Shown: positions 1 to 11,344 of the stretch, piece after piece
Layout: every line of letters begins with the position of its first letter
Position numbering within the stretch: position 1 is the stretch's first letter
From: Triglochin maritima
Lineage: Eukaryota; Streptophyta; Magnoliopsida; Alismatales; Juncaginaceae
Assembly (NCBI GenBank): GCA_963682175.1
Contig: OY821772.1
Location: forward strand, 60,286,925 to 60,350,924
Direction: 5' to 3'
DNA: 64,000 nt
Program-made: the position numbers and the translations under genes
Notes under the pieces: generated by a model
The model's database searches: none
Seen by the model: only the letters and a program-made list of their open reading frames with translations
What the model was told of the DNA's origin: nothing

Positions 1-387
1 TTGTTTGCTGAAGTGCAGGAGGCAACGCGTAAAGATGTTGAACGCGCTTTCGGAGTGTTGCAAGCGAGGTTCGCGATCATCAGAAACCCGGCTCTTGCTT
101 GGAGCAATGACGTTCTGTCCAAAATAATGACAACTTGTATCATCATGCATAACATGATAGTGGAGAACGAACGCGACTGCTATGCTAATTTTGGAGATAT
201 TCGCAAATTTATGGAAGATCGTCCTGGAACTTCAGCTGAGGAAACGTCGTATTCGATCGATCGTATAGCGGATATTCACGAGTTTTTTGTCAATCAAGAT
301 CGAGTGCGTGACAGGAACCAACATTTGGATCTAAAAGGCGATTTAATCGAGCATATATGGCAACGCTACGGACGAAGAGCGGTTTGA
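1..387 (+). CDS. PIF/Harbinger transposase, C-terminal part (cut by window edge)
   Basis: Open frame from base 1 to a TGA at 385-387, so the true start is upstream. The protein reads as the end of a Harbinger (HARBI1-like, DDE_Tnp_4) nuclease: KDVERAFGVLQ near residues 11-21, with the conserved Glu of the DDE triad inside VERAFG, then TCIIMHNMIVENER near residues 45-58, and a C-terminal tail with LIEHIWQRYG. In this family the transposase cuts and joins terminal inverted repeats, together with a Myb-like partner. No stop or frameshift is visible in the part shown, so it could belong to a fairly young element. A degraded relative lies at 10213-10520 and a family ORF1 at 53192-53848. Confidence 0.85.
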   Translation: MFAEVQEATRKDVERAFGVLQARFAIIRNPALAWSNDVLSKIMTTCIIMHNMIVENERDCYANFGDIRKFMEDRPGTSAEETSYSIDRIADIHEFFVNQDRVRDRNQHLDLKGDLIEHIWQRYGRRAV

Positions 388-1207
388 AAATCGGTTAACG
401 TAGTTGGTAATGTAGTATTTGAAATTTTAGTTTATGTAATATGTACTGTTGTTTCTTAACTTTGAGTGTAATATTTCCTATTTCAGTTTGTCTTAAATGT
501 AACGTGGTTCCGTAATATTTAATAATAATTTCGTGATTTACCAGTAATTATTAACAATATTTCGAGTTAAAATAGAATTATAATGTAATTAGAATTAGAT
601 TTATATAAAATGTATTTTGTTAAATGATGTGTGAGAATTAAATTTGTTTAATTAAGAAATGATGTGGATGAAAGAGAGTGTAGGGTGGGTGGGGTAGCCT
701 GGGCATGAGTAAGGAGTTTTTTTGGGTGAGTTGGGTGAGCTGACGTGGCAGAGAGAGAAGCTGACGTGGCAGAGAGAGTGCAGGGCGCCCGGGGTAGCCC
801 GGGCGCTGTTATTTGTGCTCTCAAAATGAGGTTTATCTCACCTGAAAAACCACACGCACATGTATATAGACGTTTTGTGGGCTTGATGATAGAAAATATT
901 CATATTCTATCACAAAACATGAGTTGCATGATTCTTTCGTATTTGAATTACGCTTTTTTAAAACACAAAAACAATATTAGATTTATTACATCTTATTTTT
1001 AAAAAACAATTAGCGGAAAAATGAGAATACTTGTATCTCGAAAAATCCTGAGGATGGGTTACTTGAATTAAAGAGAAAAAGAAGGCAAATCTAAATATGT
1101 GATCAAATCGACAAAAGAACTCAACTCGGGGTTAAATCTAACCGTGTATTATGCTTGCTAAATAGATCAAATGATCACTAAAAAATAGTGTGAGACTAAA
1201 AAATAGG
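388..1207. other. AT-rich non-coding flank of the Harbinger element
   Basis: No gene is seen. The stretch probably contains the 3' end of the Harbinger element. Two related GC-rich segments (near 670-715 and 770-812, each with GGGGTAGCC-type sequence) and a direct repeat of GCTGACGTGGCAGAGAGAG-like sequence lie at 736-778. The terminal inverted repeat cannot be confirmed because the other end is outside the window. Confidence 0.4.
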
Positions 1208-2325
1208 GTGCCGTTTTAACCCACAATTTTTTTATCTAATAAAAAAATTAAAATTTCGAAATCTAGGAATTTTCTTTTTCTTTTTCGAAAAGTAGTCGGA
1301 TCGCGGTTCACACCTGCGATCCGTGCCCACGGATCGCGCGTGTGAACCGCGATACGTCCCAATTGTTTTTTGTTTTGACGGATCGCGGGTCTGAACCACA
1401 ATAAGTGTACACCTTACGGATTTTTTATAACTTAACTAATTTTTGTTTTACTTAGTTTTAGTGTTTGTTTAATATTCAGCTGTAAATAATTTAATATTCT
1501 GACTAAATATAACCACGCATTGACGCATTGACTGTTGACTCAGTGGAATATGTTCACATCTTGTACCAACACTGAGTTGACTGTTGACTTCTCAAACAAA
1601 CAAAATTATCAAATAGGTTGCTCAGGACTCGTTTGGGTGCCCAAAATTCCAAATTCCCACGAGAAAACATCATTTGGCTCCCAAGAATCCAAAAATCCAA
1701 ACACTTAAAGAGCATTCCTTTCGGGGGGTTTTCCCATGCCATTTACGACCGGTTGAAGATGACCTGGTCATCACATTTTTAACGAGTGGGCAAGAGAGGT
1801 CATGGATGACCGGGTCGTTGACCCGGTAGTCCATTATTTTATTATTTTTTGATTTTTTTTGGTTTTGTTTTGGGTTTTTTATTGTATAAAATAACCTAAC
1901 ATTTCAATACTCCCAGTAATCAATGTGATTTGGAGGATGATTTTTGAAAAAATTAAAAACAAAATTTAAAAATTTAAAAAATAATATTAATTAGAAAACA
2001 ATATTTTAAAAAAGATTACAAATAATTACAATGAAAAAGAAAAACAGAAAAGAAAAAAACTAAAACAGAAAATAGAAAAAAAATTAATTTTTTTCCGACG
2101 GATCGTGGTTCACGTGGAAATTTTCTTCAAAAAAAAATTTAAAAATTTTCACGAATCGCGGGTGTGAACCGCGATCCGTGGAAATTTAAAAAAAAATTGA
2201 TGGCTCCGCGGTTCAGACCCGCGATCCGACTTCTTTTCGAAAAAAAATTCTTCCTAAATTTCGAAATTTTAATTTTTTTAATTAGATAAAATTTTTACGG
2301 GTTTTAACTTGAAATATCCCTAAAT
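1208..2325. mobile_element. Non-autonomous long-TIR (MULE-like) foldback element
   Basis: The left end (GGGTGCCGTTTTAACCC, then ATCTAATAAAAAAATTAAAA, TTTCGAAATCTAGGAA and TCGAAAAGTAGTCGGATCGC) is matched in reverse complement by the right end (TTTCGAAATTTAGGAA, TCGAAAAGAAGTCGGATCGC). This gives inverted ends over 100 bp long. Each end also holds a hairpin built from GGATCGCGGTTCACACC and its complement (1299-1357 and about 2100-2240). The middle is AT-rich and non-coding. Long inverted ends suggest a Mutator-like foldback element, but I could not find a clear 9-bp TSD, so the exact ends and class are inferred. Confidence 0.6.
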
Positions 2326-3261
2326 TTTGACATTTTTTATTACAATCCTGCAATTTCTATTTTTTATATCTTTTCTATATTATTTATTAAATTCTTCTAA
2401 TATAATAAAAACGGACCAGGGAATTTATATTCCACCCACGTGATTTTTTCGTAATTATTTGTTATTTTTTTGGTAATCTAGATATTAAATACGAGGTCCG
2501 CATCTATAGTTACATTATGCCATTTGGAGGACGTATAGCGATCCGTTTACTTGATTTTTGATATCCTGGTTTCAATTGCATGGGTTTAAATTTAATTTCG
2601 CTTGTCAAATATGCTCTATTCTGATCAAATTAAGTCAGTAAGCAAAACGATTTTGTTGGGATTCAGAGCAAGGTTTTCAGAACTGAACCGATCGCCGAAC
2701 CGATAAAGTTTCTGTTTTGGTTCAATGTGGTCGAACCACGGTCCAACCGTTGATGATGTCAGCATGACATCAGGATTTTTGAGATCCGAAGTTGGACCGG
2801 ACTGAATAAATATTAACGGTCGGACCGGTTTGAACCGATTTTTGTAAAATTATTTAATATATACACCAAATATTAAATATAATTCATGATATCAAACACA
2901 ATTTGCTTAACTCAGTAAATTTGCCATCTGTACTTAACGGAACAAATTTGCTTGAATACGAATTAGAGAAAACATTTTTTGGATTGAGAATCTAAAATCA
3001 AAATCAATCTTCAATATTATCCATGACATCATACTTACGAAGGGATTTGGTGAGGGAGAGAAGGGTTTGTGGGTGGTGGATTTTTGTTTGTAAGAATAGG
3101 AAAAAAATCATCATATTTTCTGATTTTAAAAATTAGGAAAATTTGAAATATTTTTATGTCGGGTCCGACCAACCGGTCCCACCAAATGGTCTGACCCGGT
3201 CGGACCGGGTTCAATCCGGTTCAGAACGGTTCGACTAGAGGCTTGGTTTTTTAGTTGAACC

Positions 3262-5288
3262 TGAAGGGAATGTGTTCTAAAAGTTTTACTTTTAAATGTC
3301 AATTATTATGAATTGAATGAGAAATCATTTTGTTCCTTGTTTATGTTATTCGTCTTTTAGAAGTGTTAAGGAAGAGACTCTTGGTCCTTAACCTTAGAGC
3401 TCTAAAAGATATTGGTTTACATAAAACAAAAGATATTCACAATCATGGTAATTAACATGGGACATTAATTACCGAGTTAAGATTGTCGTGTTGAACATAG
3501 ATCATTGTAGCTCTACAAGTGAGTGACAACACAGGTACACAAAAGAGGGAAATAGTACTTTTGTATACTGAATTGACCTAACAAGTAAAATATTATAGAA
3601 ATGTGTTTCTATGACATTAATATTTTACTGTGTCCTTGGTCCTTTGATATGAGACTTATATCTGATCGCTTAAGAAGTGCTTAATTAGACTAACGTCTTA
3701 AGCTATCAATGAGTGTAGTGCAAAGGCATTAGTTGGTTAAGTATGACTTTTGTTGGAGAAGATAGCTAGTCAAAAGATTATCATTGCCCCTCTTAATTGA
3801 GTGATGATATTAGTGGGCCCCTTGATAAAGCAGAGTTATAATGTGCACAATGTGATTTGAGTTAAGTCATATATTTATAACTAGCTTAAAGAGATCAAGA
3901 AATGAATACTAATACAAAGATGACACAATACTAGTTTGTGTATTCTTAATATCATGAGGCAAGGGACGAACACAAGTGGTGCACTCCATCACTAAATGGA
4001 TCGGATTTTGGTTCCAGTGGAATTAAGACATCTAACTAATTGGGAGCTATAATGTGTAGCTAGATACCGCTTATAGCTTGTGATATTAAGCTTTTAATAT
4101 CACTGCCAACTTATTTTAGATCCTCCCATAGGTCACACCACAAAACTGGGAAACGAGAAATGAGGATTTTGAGTTCATAAAGATGTGTCGGGTTTCATGT
4201 AGAAAACATGATACATGAGGTGAACAAGCAAAATCAAAATTATGTTGTGATTAATAACATAATTAGAATCTAAATTAAATTCATATGTGATGTAAATATT
4301 ATGGAGTGTAATGATTTATCGTTACATAGGATAATATGTTACATAAGTTGTGAATTTACCACTAATCCCGAAATGTCAAATTTTGTAGAAGTAAAACCGA
4401 AATTTGACCAATCAGCAGAACAGTGCACAAATGGTCGACCGGTTAACGGCAAACGGTCGACCGATCGTGCACGGTCGACCGGACACGTCTCGACCGATAA
4501 CAGGGAATTTTCATCTGTTCGGAACGGTCGACCGAACATTGCGATGAATTTTTTTTATTGTTGAGCGGTCGACCGAGTTACGAACGGTCGACCGAAACTT
4601 GGTTCGAGCGGTCGACTGAACCTCCAAACGGTCGACCGGTCCAGACGGTTTTCTGCTGAATTAATTTAAGAATTAATTAGATCATGCATGGAATTGGTCC
4701 ATAATTGATTTAATTCGTGGCTAAGATTATTTGTTAGCAAATAATGGACGGTTAGATGGAAGTTTGCATGAAATCATGGGCAAGAGGTTGCACATGAATA
4801 GGTAATTTGGAGAGAACTTATAAATAGAAGTTTATCTCATTACCTCAATCAATTAATTCATTATTTTCTCATTTAAAAATCTCTCTCCATAATTCTCCAC
4901 GAAATTTCCTTAATTCTTAAGATTAGTTTTTAGTTTTCAGAGATCTTCTTCTCAAGGGAACTAAAGAGGGGGTTAGTAATTGAATTCTAAACCCTATTGG
5001 AGATTGAGAGGCTAGCTCTTCTCTCTCCAATCTTGTTTAGAGTTTGATGAATACTCGGAGGCAATCCACCGGGCAATTCAAACGACAACGCGACTCCGGA
5101 TCTTCAAGAGGTTTTAGAGAACCTCTAGGTATGATCATCTTTACAATTGTTTGTTCTAATGCATGTTAAATAATTAGGACAAACAAATGCATGTCTATAT
5201 GAAAATCGAAGAAAATATGAATGTTTCGATCCTATATGTTTATAAAATTTCGAAAATATATACATACTATAGGGCAAGAAATCCAATA
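3262..5288 (+). mobile_element. Solo LTR, family 1, copy A
   Basis: Starts TGAAGGGAATGTG and ends ATCCAATA, flanked by the exact 5-bp TSD GAACC (3257-3261 and 5289-5293). It aligns along its length with copies at 32919-35089 and 55939-58214. There is no internal region, primer-binding site or coding frame, so it is a solo LTR left by LTR-LTR recombination. It contains a U3-type palindrome array (4431-4642) and a TATA box (TATAAATA, 4819-4826). The last bases differ from the canonical TG...CA seen in copy B. Confidence 0.88.
4431..4642 (+). promoter_or_regulatory. GGTCGACCG palindrome array in the LTR U3
   Basis: About seven exact copies of GGTCGACCG plus near matches (GGTCGACTG, CTCGACCG) lie in roughly 210 bp, irregularly spaced. 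The array ends about 175 bp before TATAAATA (4819-4826). This position, upstream of the LTR core promoter, is where U3 enhancers sit. The binding protein, if any, is unknown. Confidence 0.7.
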
Positions 5289-5367
5289 GAACCGGCAGCT
5301 GAACCATCGGTTCCCGGTTCGACCGGGTCGAACCGTTCGGTCTGGTTTTTAAAACCTTGATTCAGAG

Positions 5368-6633
5368 TATTCGATTTTGAATATTTAAAGGTCTTGAATA
5401 TAATAATCTGAGTTCCAAAGTTTGATTAATTACTTACTTAAGGAGATAGTTCTAGTTCCAACAAAAATCCAGCTAAGGTTATAATGCAACTCTTCTTTGC
5501 AACCATTAAAAACCCCTTTTTGGAATCTTTGAGATTCCAGCCACACACCAACAAAAGACAAATAAGGAAAAATCCAGCTATGATTGTTTGTTGGTAAGAG
5601 ATGAAATCAAGATTGCATTCTCTCCAAGAATCTCAAAATGGAAACGGTCTTTTACTATCTATAAATCCGTAATCATCTCCAGCATCTGTAGATGACAAAC
5701 ATTCCTAAAAAAAGTTTTGTACTAAAAGCCTAAAACCTTCGGGTTTAAATTTCATGAACAGGTAAAAAAACACGTTAGGGCAGTAAGATAACAATAGCAA
5801 AACGATAATCACCAGCTCTCAGAACACTGCCTCTCGTTAATGGTGTGGTGTTAACAACAATCAATTCGTCGCAATTATATTATATTATCTAAAAACATTT
5901 TTTTTTTTTTTTTGCTTTTCCGGGGATAACGCGTGATGGGTTCTTCCGACAACCTCGTGGCGGGATCCGAACCACACTATTCCTATCGGACTCTCTCCAG
6001 TTGCGTAGGAAAAGGTCATACCGGTGGACCCCACAAAACTAGCTCAGTTGGACATCAATTAACAAACAATTTCAAATTGCAGATTTCTCATGGTTTAGAA
6101 GAATAATTTTCGTAACATACGTACTTGAACCCACCACCACCTAAGTACCTAACACATCGTCAATTTATTAAAATGTGGATACGATACGACATGACTCATG
6201 ACTGAAGTAGCGGCTCGTGCTTCTACACTTCTAATTAAATGAGTTTATAATAGAAATAAAACTGTAAATTACCCAATAAATAAAACAACCCTCAATTATC
6301 AGCTCGAATTACGAGAGATTTATTCCCTTGGTTGTCTGTCGGAGTAAACCGGTGGAATCCTTCTCGTGTCACGGAATCTCGCAATGGAACCCGAATCACA
6401 CACAGATGACAGACCACAGTCACCACACCTCTAAATTCTTCACCATTATCAATAAAATAATAAACCAATCAAAACACTACCAACCAACCATTACAAATCT
6501 CATTTCCTAATAAATAGTTTATACGATATTCCCTCCTCCAACTTGACTTTTAATTTGTTGCCGAGTCGAAACAAAATTACCAAAACACCCTCCCCACCCA
6601 TGTATTGTACATGTTCTCGATCTTCTTATATAT

Positions 6634-6669
<36 letters not shown>

Positions 6670-6742
6670 ACCTCCCCCCCATCTATGATCTATATATCAT
6701 AACTTGGAAACCAAAAGAAAATCATAATAAGGTGAAGTCGAC
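5368..6742. other. AMT1 upstream region with a SINE-like insert
   Basis: No gene is seen. A SINE-like segment lies on the minus strand at about 5899-6058: it has a box-B-like GGTTCGGATCC and ends in an A-run of about 17 (the T-run at 5899-5915). A TAGCTCAGTTGG sequence occurs at about 6041-6052 on the plus strand. The rest is AT-rich and must hold the AMT1 promoter, although no TATA box can be singled out because of the (TA)n tract at 6629-6669. Confidence 0.4.
6629..6669. repeat. (TA)n microsatellite in the AMT1 5' region
   Basis: Two adjacent TA runs with one register break, ending about 75 bp before the AMT1 start codon. They probably lie in the core promoter or 5' UTR and are likely to vary in length. 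Confidence 0.85.
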
Positions 6743-8301
6743 ATGGCGGACCAAAGCTGCCCTTCCCAGCTGATGGGCTCGACCAACTTTACGACAACCG
6801 CCGTGTCGTTCATCTGCTCACAGCTCGCGAATCTGACGTCACAACTCGAAACCTCCAACCTCCAGTACCAGACGACCAAATTCGCCGTCGACAACAGCTT
6901 CCTCCTAAGCTCAGCCTACCTCGTCTTCCTCATGCAGCTCGGGTTCGCGATGCTCTGCGCCGGCTCCGTCCGCTCCAAGAACGCCCTCAACATCATGCTG
7001 ACCAACGTAATCGACGCCGCCGCTGGAGGCCTCGTCTACTACCTCTTCGGCTTCGCCTTCGCCTTCGGGACTCCGTCAAACGGGTTCATCGGTAGGCAAT
7101 TCTTCGCTCTCTCCGACATCCCCTCCGATCTTGGCTTCGACTACTCCAACTATCTCTACCAGTGGTCCTTCGCCATCGCCGCCGCCGGGATCACGTCCGG
7201 ATCCATAGCCGAACGAACCCAGTTCGTCTCCTATCTCATCTACTCATGTTTCCTAACAGGATTTGTATACCCGATCACGTCCCACTGGTTCTGGTCCTCC
7301 GATGGGTGGGCCAGCCCGACGAGATCCGATAATCTATTATTTGGATCCGGAGTGATCGACTTCGCCGGGTCGGGAGTGGTCCACATGGTTGGGGCAATAG
7401 CCGGGTTGTGGGGGGCGTTCATCGAGGGGCCTCGGATCGGGAGGTTCGGGAACCCGAGCCGACGTGACTCCTTCAGGGGCCACAACGCGACTTTGGTCGT
7501 TCTCGGAACCTTCCTGTTGTGGTTCGGATGGTACGGGTTCAACCCCGGGTCGTTCAACACAATCCTTAAGTCGTACGGGGCGTTGGGGACGATGGACGGG
7601 CAGTGGTCGGCAGTCGCCCGGACGGCAGTGACTACAACTTTGGCAGGTTGCGCTGCGGCTTTGACGACTTTGTTTGGGAAGAGAGTGTTGGTTGGGCATT
7701 GGAACGTGACGGATGTTTGTAACGGATTGCTCGGTGGGTTCGCGGCGATCACCGGTGGGTGCTCCGTCGTCGACCCTTGGGCTGCGATTCTTTGCGGGGT
7801 CGTCTCGGCTTGTGTGTTGATTGGGTGCAATATGTTGGCGGAGAAGTTGGAGTATGATGACCCGCTCGAGGCGGCGCAGCTCCATGGTGGCTGCGGGGCT
7901 TGGGGGCTCATCTTCACCGGTCTCTTCGCTAAACAAAGGTAATTAAATTACCTTACCTTTTTACGGAATTCAAATAACGCATGCAACCAGTTTTCTATCA
8001 AATATTTCTGAATGCTTACAAATTTATTAAATTTTTTTTTTTAATTTATTATTGCTATTGTGTATATATGTTGTTGCATCCATGGTTTAACTTTATGTTT
8101 AGTTGCCGATGAATAATAACGGAAAAATTCGAATTATACTAGTTTTGTTGAATTTAAGAGTGAAATTTAAATAACATCAAAGAATTTTATAATAGATTCT
8201 TAAATAACTTGCTCACATAATTAAACAAGGAGATAATATGTTTACGACACAAACTTTACGGGTTCCACTATTTAATTTCGTGTTAACTAACCAGTGACCA
8301 C

Positions 8302-8336
<35 letters not shown>

Positions 8337-8734
8337 TTTGTATTTCGATAGTTAAAAAAACAACGAGTGATTAGTTTATATTTTGATTATTTTAAAAAAA
8401 TGTTGGTGGTTTGAACAGATATGTGAATCAAGTATACCCTGGTGTTCCCGGACGACCATATGGGTTGTTCATGGGTGGTGGAGGAAAACTATTGGCAGCA
8501 CAAATAATCCAAATTCTAGTCATAATTGGATGGGTGAGTGCAACCATGGGTCCGTTGTTCTACTTCTTAAACAAGATGAAGTTGTTGAGGATATCGCCTG
8601 AGGAGGAGTTGGCCGGAATGGACTCAACGAGCCACGGTGGCTTCGCGTATACCCACGGCGACGATGATTCCACTGCACAAAACGGTGGTGGATTCGCCAT
8701 TAAAGCCACCCAAATAAGGTCTAATCCAGTTTAA
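6743..8734 (+). CDS. AMT1: AMT1-type high-affinity ammonium transporter (one intron)
   Basis: Exons 6743-7938 and 8419-8734 (intron GT 7939 to AG 8418, 480 bp) give 503 aa, the usual AMT1 length. AMT1 proteins are plasma-membrane trimers with 11 membrane segments that import ammonium. Visible marks are [16 protein letters not shown] with pore His214, LHGGCGAWG with the second pore His381, GFNPGSF near 266-271 and GSIAERTQF near 153-161. The cytosolic tail keeps GMDST with Thr469 before HGGFAY. In Arabidopsis AMT1;1 the equivalent Thr460, when phosphorylated, shuts the trimer allosterically. The Arg normally after that Thr is Ser here. Many AMT1 genes lack introns; this one is split at the Arg codon before YVNQ. 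Exon 1 is much richer in GC than its surroundings. Paralogue number is not assigned. Confidence 0.97.
8306..8332. repeat. (TA)n microsatellite in the AMT1 intron
   Basis: An uninterrupted TA run lies about 90 bp before the intron's 3' splice site. It is a likely length-variable marker. Confidence 0.9.
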
Positions 8735-9740
8735 TTAATTAATTCTCCCTACCCATCCTTAATTTGCATTTTGGCGGACTATGGTTTGGTTTGGTGTATG
8801 TGGTGGTGTACATGGGTTGTAGGGTATGTGGTTCTGGTGATTTTAATCAATTGTCTTTTCTGTTTTATATATAATTCTTTGGAATCATGCTGTTCTAAGT
8901 TTGAAAATCGAATAAGCAATTATTATGCTGGATTGTATGATAAATTCGTCGTCTTTTGAGTGGTCATGGGCCTGTCTGTGGTTGTGTTGCTTTCCGTGGA
9001 CTTTTCTTCAGATCAGACCAGAGGGAGAGTGTGTAGTGATATTTTGTTTTGTCTGTTTGTTTCGAATGGTTCCCGTTGGATTGGGTGGGGGAAAACAGAA
9101 ACTCAGCCACCCACAGCTTTTAGTCTGAAATGTTTTTTTTTTCAACAACAAAAAAGACACACTAGCTCTGTAGCAGTACGAACTACATTTGCTCCGGTGT
9201 ACTTGCATGCTTCTTCCGACCGTGAAGATCGACTGTGGCCCATCAAATATGGTCACAAGTTAGAATGCCAATGGGACATTGTATCAATTTTAGAAAAGTG
9301 AAGATCATTTACGCTGGGTTTAAATCAGTTGGTATTTTTTTCCTCCGATGGTTACAATTGTCACCCCCGCACAAACTCATAGACTCAATAAATCTCCTAC
9401 TGTGTGAGTAATCATAACAAGACGTCTCTCGCTGTGTGTCAAGTAGTAATCATAACAATCCCTAAAAGCGTCTTACCCCACAGGAATTACTACTTGCATA
9501 TAATAATTTGAGTTGATTTATACATTTTTGATAAAGATTCGATATAAATTACATAAGATTTGTATCTTAGCCGACTTAGTCATCAACTAGATGAGAGTAA
9601 GATGTAAGTTCTGTTTCCACTCCCATAACCATAACAACCTAGGGTTGACGTATTTTTAAATTTAAGTTAATGCATTGATTGATAGTTTACCCGTTTTCCC
9701 GGAGGACGATATCCCCGATCGACCCGTCAATATTTCTTTT
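8735..9740. other. AMT1 3' UTR and intergenic DNA
   Basis: No further gene is seen. The first few hundred bases after the stop are probably 3' UTR. Short open frames here have no recognisable domain. Confidence 0.4.
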
Positions 9741-9745
9741 TTAGC

Positions 9746-9783
9746 TAGTTAAAAACGACATCACTGATGTCGTTTTTAGTTAA
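9746..9783. repeat. Short near-perfect palindrome
   Basis: AAAAACGACATCA (9751-9763) is followed after one base by its exact complement (9765-9777), and the arms extend a little further with mismatches. A related ACATCACATGTG sequence follows. It may be the end or core of a small MITE, but no element boundary was found. Confidence 0.6.
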
Positions 9784-9787
9784 TGAA

Positions 9788-10212
9788 AATGACATCACAT
9801 GTGCCGTTTTCAATGTGCATATTTTGTCAATTAAGTTTTCAACGTGCATATTCTTCTAATTTTTTATTAATAGGTTATTATTTTGAAACATTTTCCTTAT
9901 AAAAACTTCATCTCGTCAAATCAACATTTCTCTTACCTCCAACTCATTTCTCACTCTTTACAAAAATCTATATATTATCATTTAACCTTTATATGTTTTT
10001 ATTAATTATTAATAAACTTGACTATTAATGTTTTTACTTTCTTAGTTTTTTCAAAATCATTGTTAGACACGTTCAGAAAATAATTAATTTATTAACTGCA
10101 AGTTGATAATAACAACTTAATAAACGAAACTCATCAAGATTATATTAACGATTACATGTAATAAAGATTACAACAACTAAGAAGTAAATAATATAGTCAT
10201 TTTTAATTATCA
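9788..10212. other. AT-rich intergenic DNA
   Basis: No gene is seen. It borders the Harbinger remnant and may include non-coding parts of the same element. Confidence 0.3.
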
Positions 10213-10520
10213 CTCTTTCATAGTGTTGTCAAATATTCTCAATCAGATCTTCTTTATGAGTCAGATATGCCTCCCTGTCACGAATTTGATCTCTATTTTT
10301 CAAGTATATATTAATATCGATAATATGGTCACACGAATATTCGAATGCATCATCATCATGTTGTTGTTCTTGTGCTACTTGTATGAGGTCGATCTTGAAC
10401 AAATTCACTTTTGCCAGCATTGAGCATATGATTCTTATTCATCATCTACTATCATATTGTGCATTATAATGCAAGTCATCGTAATTTTGTTTAGCATGTC
10501 GACATATCTCTGGAAAAGTG
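10213..10520 (-). pseudogene. Degraded PIF/Harbinger transposase fragment
   Basis: On the minus strand, one frame reads IYLKNRDQIRDREAY and HKEDLIENI, matching the C-terminal tail of the transposase at 1-387 (NQDRVRDRNQH, LKGDLIEHI). Just upstream, LALIMHNMIVDDE matches the conserved CIIMHNMIVENE, but stops and frame changes separate the pieces. It is a dead fragment of the final part of the gene. Confidence 0.75.
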
Positions 10521-10636
10521 AGATTTAATAAAATCTCTGAAAAGTAAGATTTAATAATAAAAATTATGGAAAAGTTAATCCCGAGAATCTAATTGTTGGA
10601 TGGGAATATATTGGTTTGAAATCACATAGTTGTCCC

Positions 10637-11336
10637 TAGGGGTGCACATGGGTCGGGTTTGGGCCATAACCTGACCAACCTGAAAAATTTGGGTTTATGA
10701 AAAACCAAACCCGAACCCGAACCGATTCAGATTCAACCCAACGCGACCCAAAATGTTAGGTGCTAAACAGATAAACACAAACATAAATCCAAATCCAAGA
10801 GACCAAGAACACAAATGATCTCACAAACCAAAACAGGAACTCCACTTAAAAGACAAACAAAAACACAAATTCACAATCAAAACAAAACAAACACATGAGA
10901 AATCCAAAAGGAATAGAAATAGGTGCACTCAATCAAAACTCCCTCCGGGAGTGAGGGGGAGGATCAGAGGAGGTGGAGGACCGGAGGAAGGGGAGGACCA
11001 GAGGAGGTGGAGTGAGGGGGCGATGAGGATGTCGGCTGGAGGGGTGAGGATGTGGAGACGTGGAGTGAGAGGGAGGAGGTGGAGTGAGGCTGTGAGGGGG
11101 TTAGATTTAGATTTACGTTTTTTATTAGGATGGAGTGATGGACGGTCAAGATTGGATGTATTGGGAAAAATTCGGGTTTCGGGTTAGGTTGGGTCAACCT
11201 GAACCCTTAACCCGAACCCGACCCGAAAATTCGGTTTTCAAATTGTTTCAACCCAACCCGAATCCCTTCCCAACCCGACCCAACCACTTGGGTTTGGTTT
11301 GGTATTCGGATTCAACCCGACCCGTGTGCACCCTTA
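10637..11336. mobile_element. Non-autonomous hAT element, 700 bp
   Basis: Terminal inverted repeats are TAGGGGTGCACATGGGTCGG at the left and the complement of TAAGGGTGCACACGGGTCGG at the right. The 8-bp TSD GTTGTCCC is exact (10629-10636 and 11337-11344). Subterminal regions carry many AACCCGACCC-type motifs in both orientations. The centre is a purine-rich tract (GGAGG/GTGAGG, about 10940-11100). Short open frames inside are low-complexity and not credible genes. Confidence 0.92.
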
Positions 11337-11344
11337 GTTGTCCC

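Larger units (their letters stand above)
2669..5359. mobile_element. Non-autonomous hAT element, split by a solo LTR
   Basis: The ends are inverted repeats: CAAGGTTTTCAGAACTGAAC at the left and the complement of CAAGGTTTTAAAAACCAGAC at the right. The 8-bp TSD ATTCAGAG is exact (2661-2668 and 5360-5367), the hallmark of hAT insertion. Without the nested LTR the element is about 660 bp and has no coding frame. Its interior is rich in GGTCCGACC and GGTTCGACC-like sequence near the ends. The LTR at 3262-5288 landed inside it later. Confidence 0.85.

Noticed and set aside
3262..5288. Full-length LTR retrotransposon or LARD
   Set aside because: The three family 1 copies are single units with their own 5-bp TSDs and no primer-binding site or second LTR.
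7240..7917. Two long minus-strand frames (225 and 199 codons) over AMT1 exon 1
   Set aside because: Shadows of the GC-rich AMT1 exon in other frames; no domain, and the sense frame is a complete known transporter.
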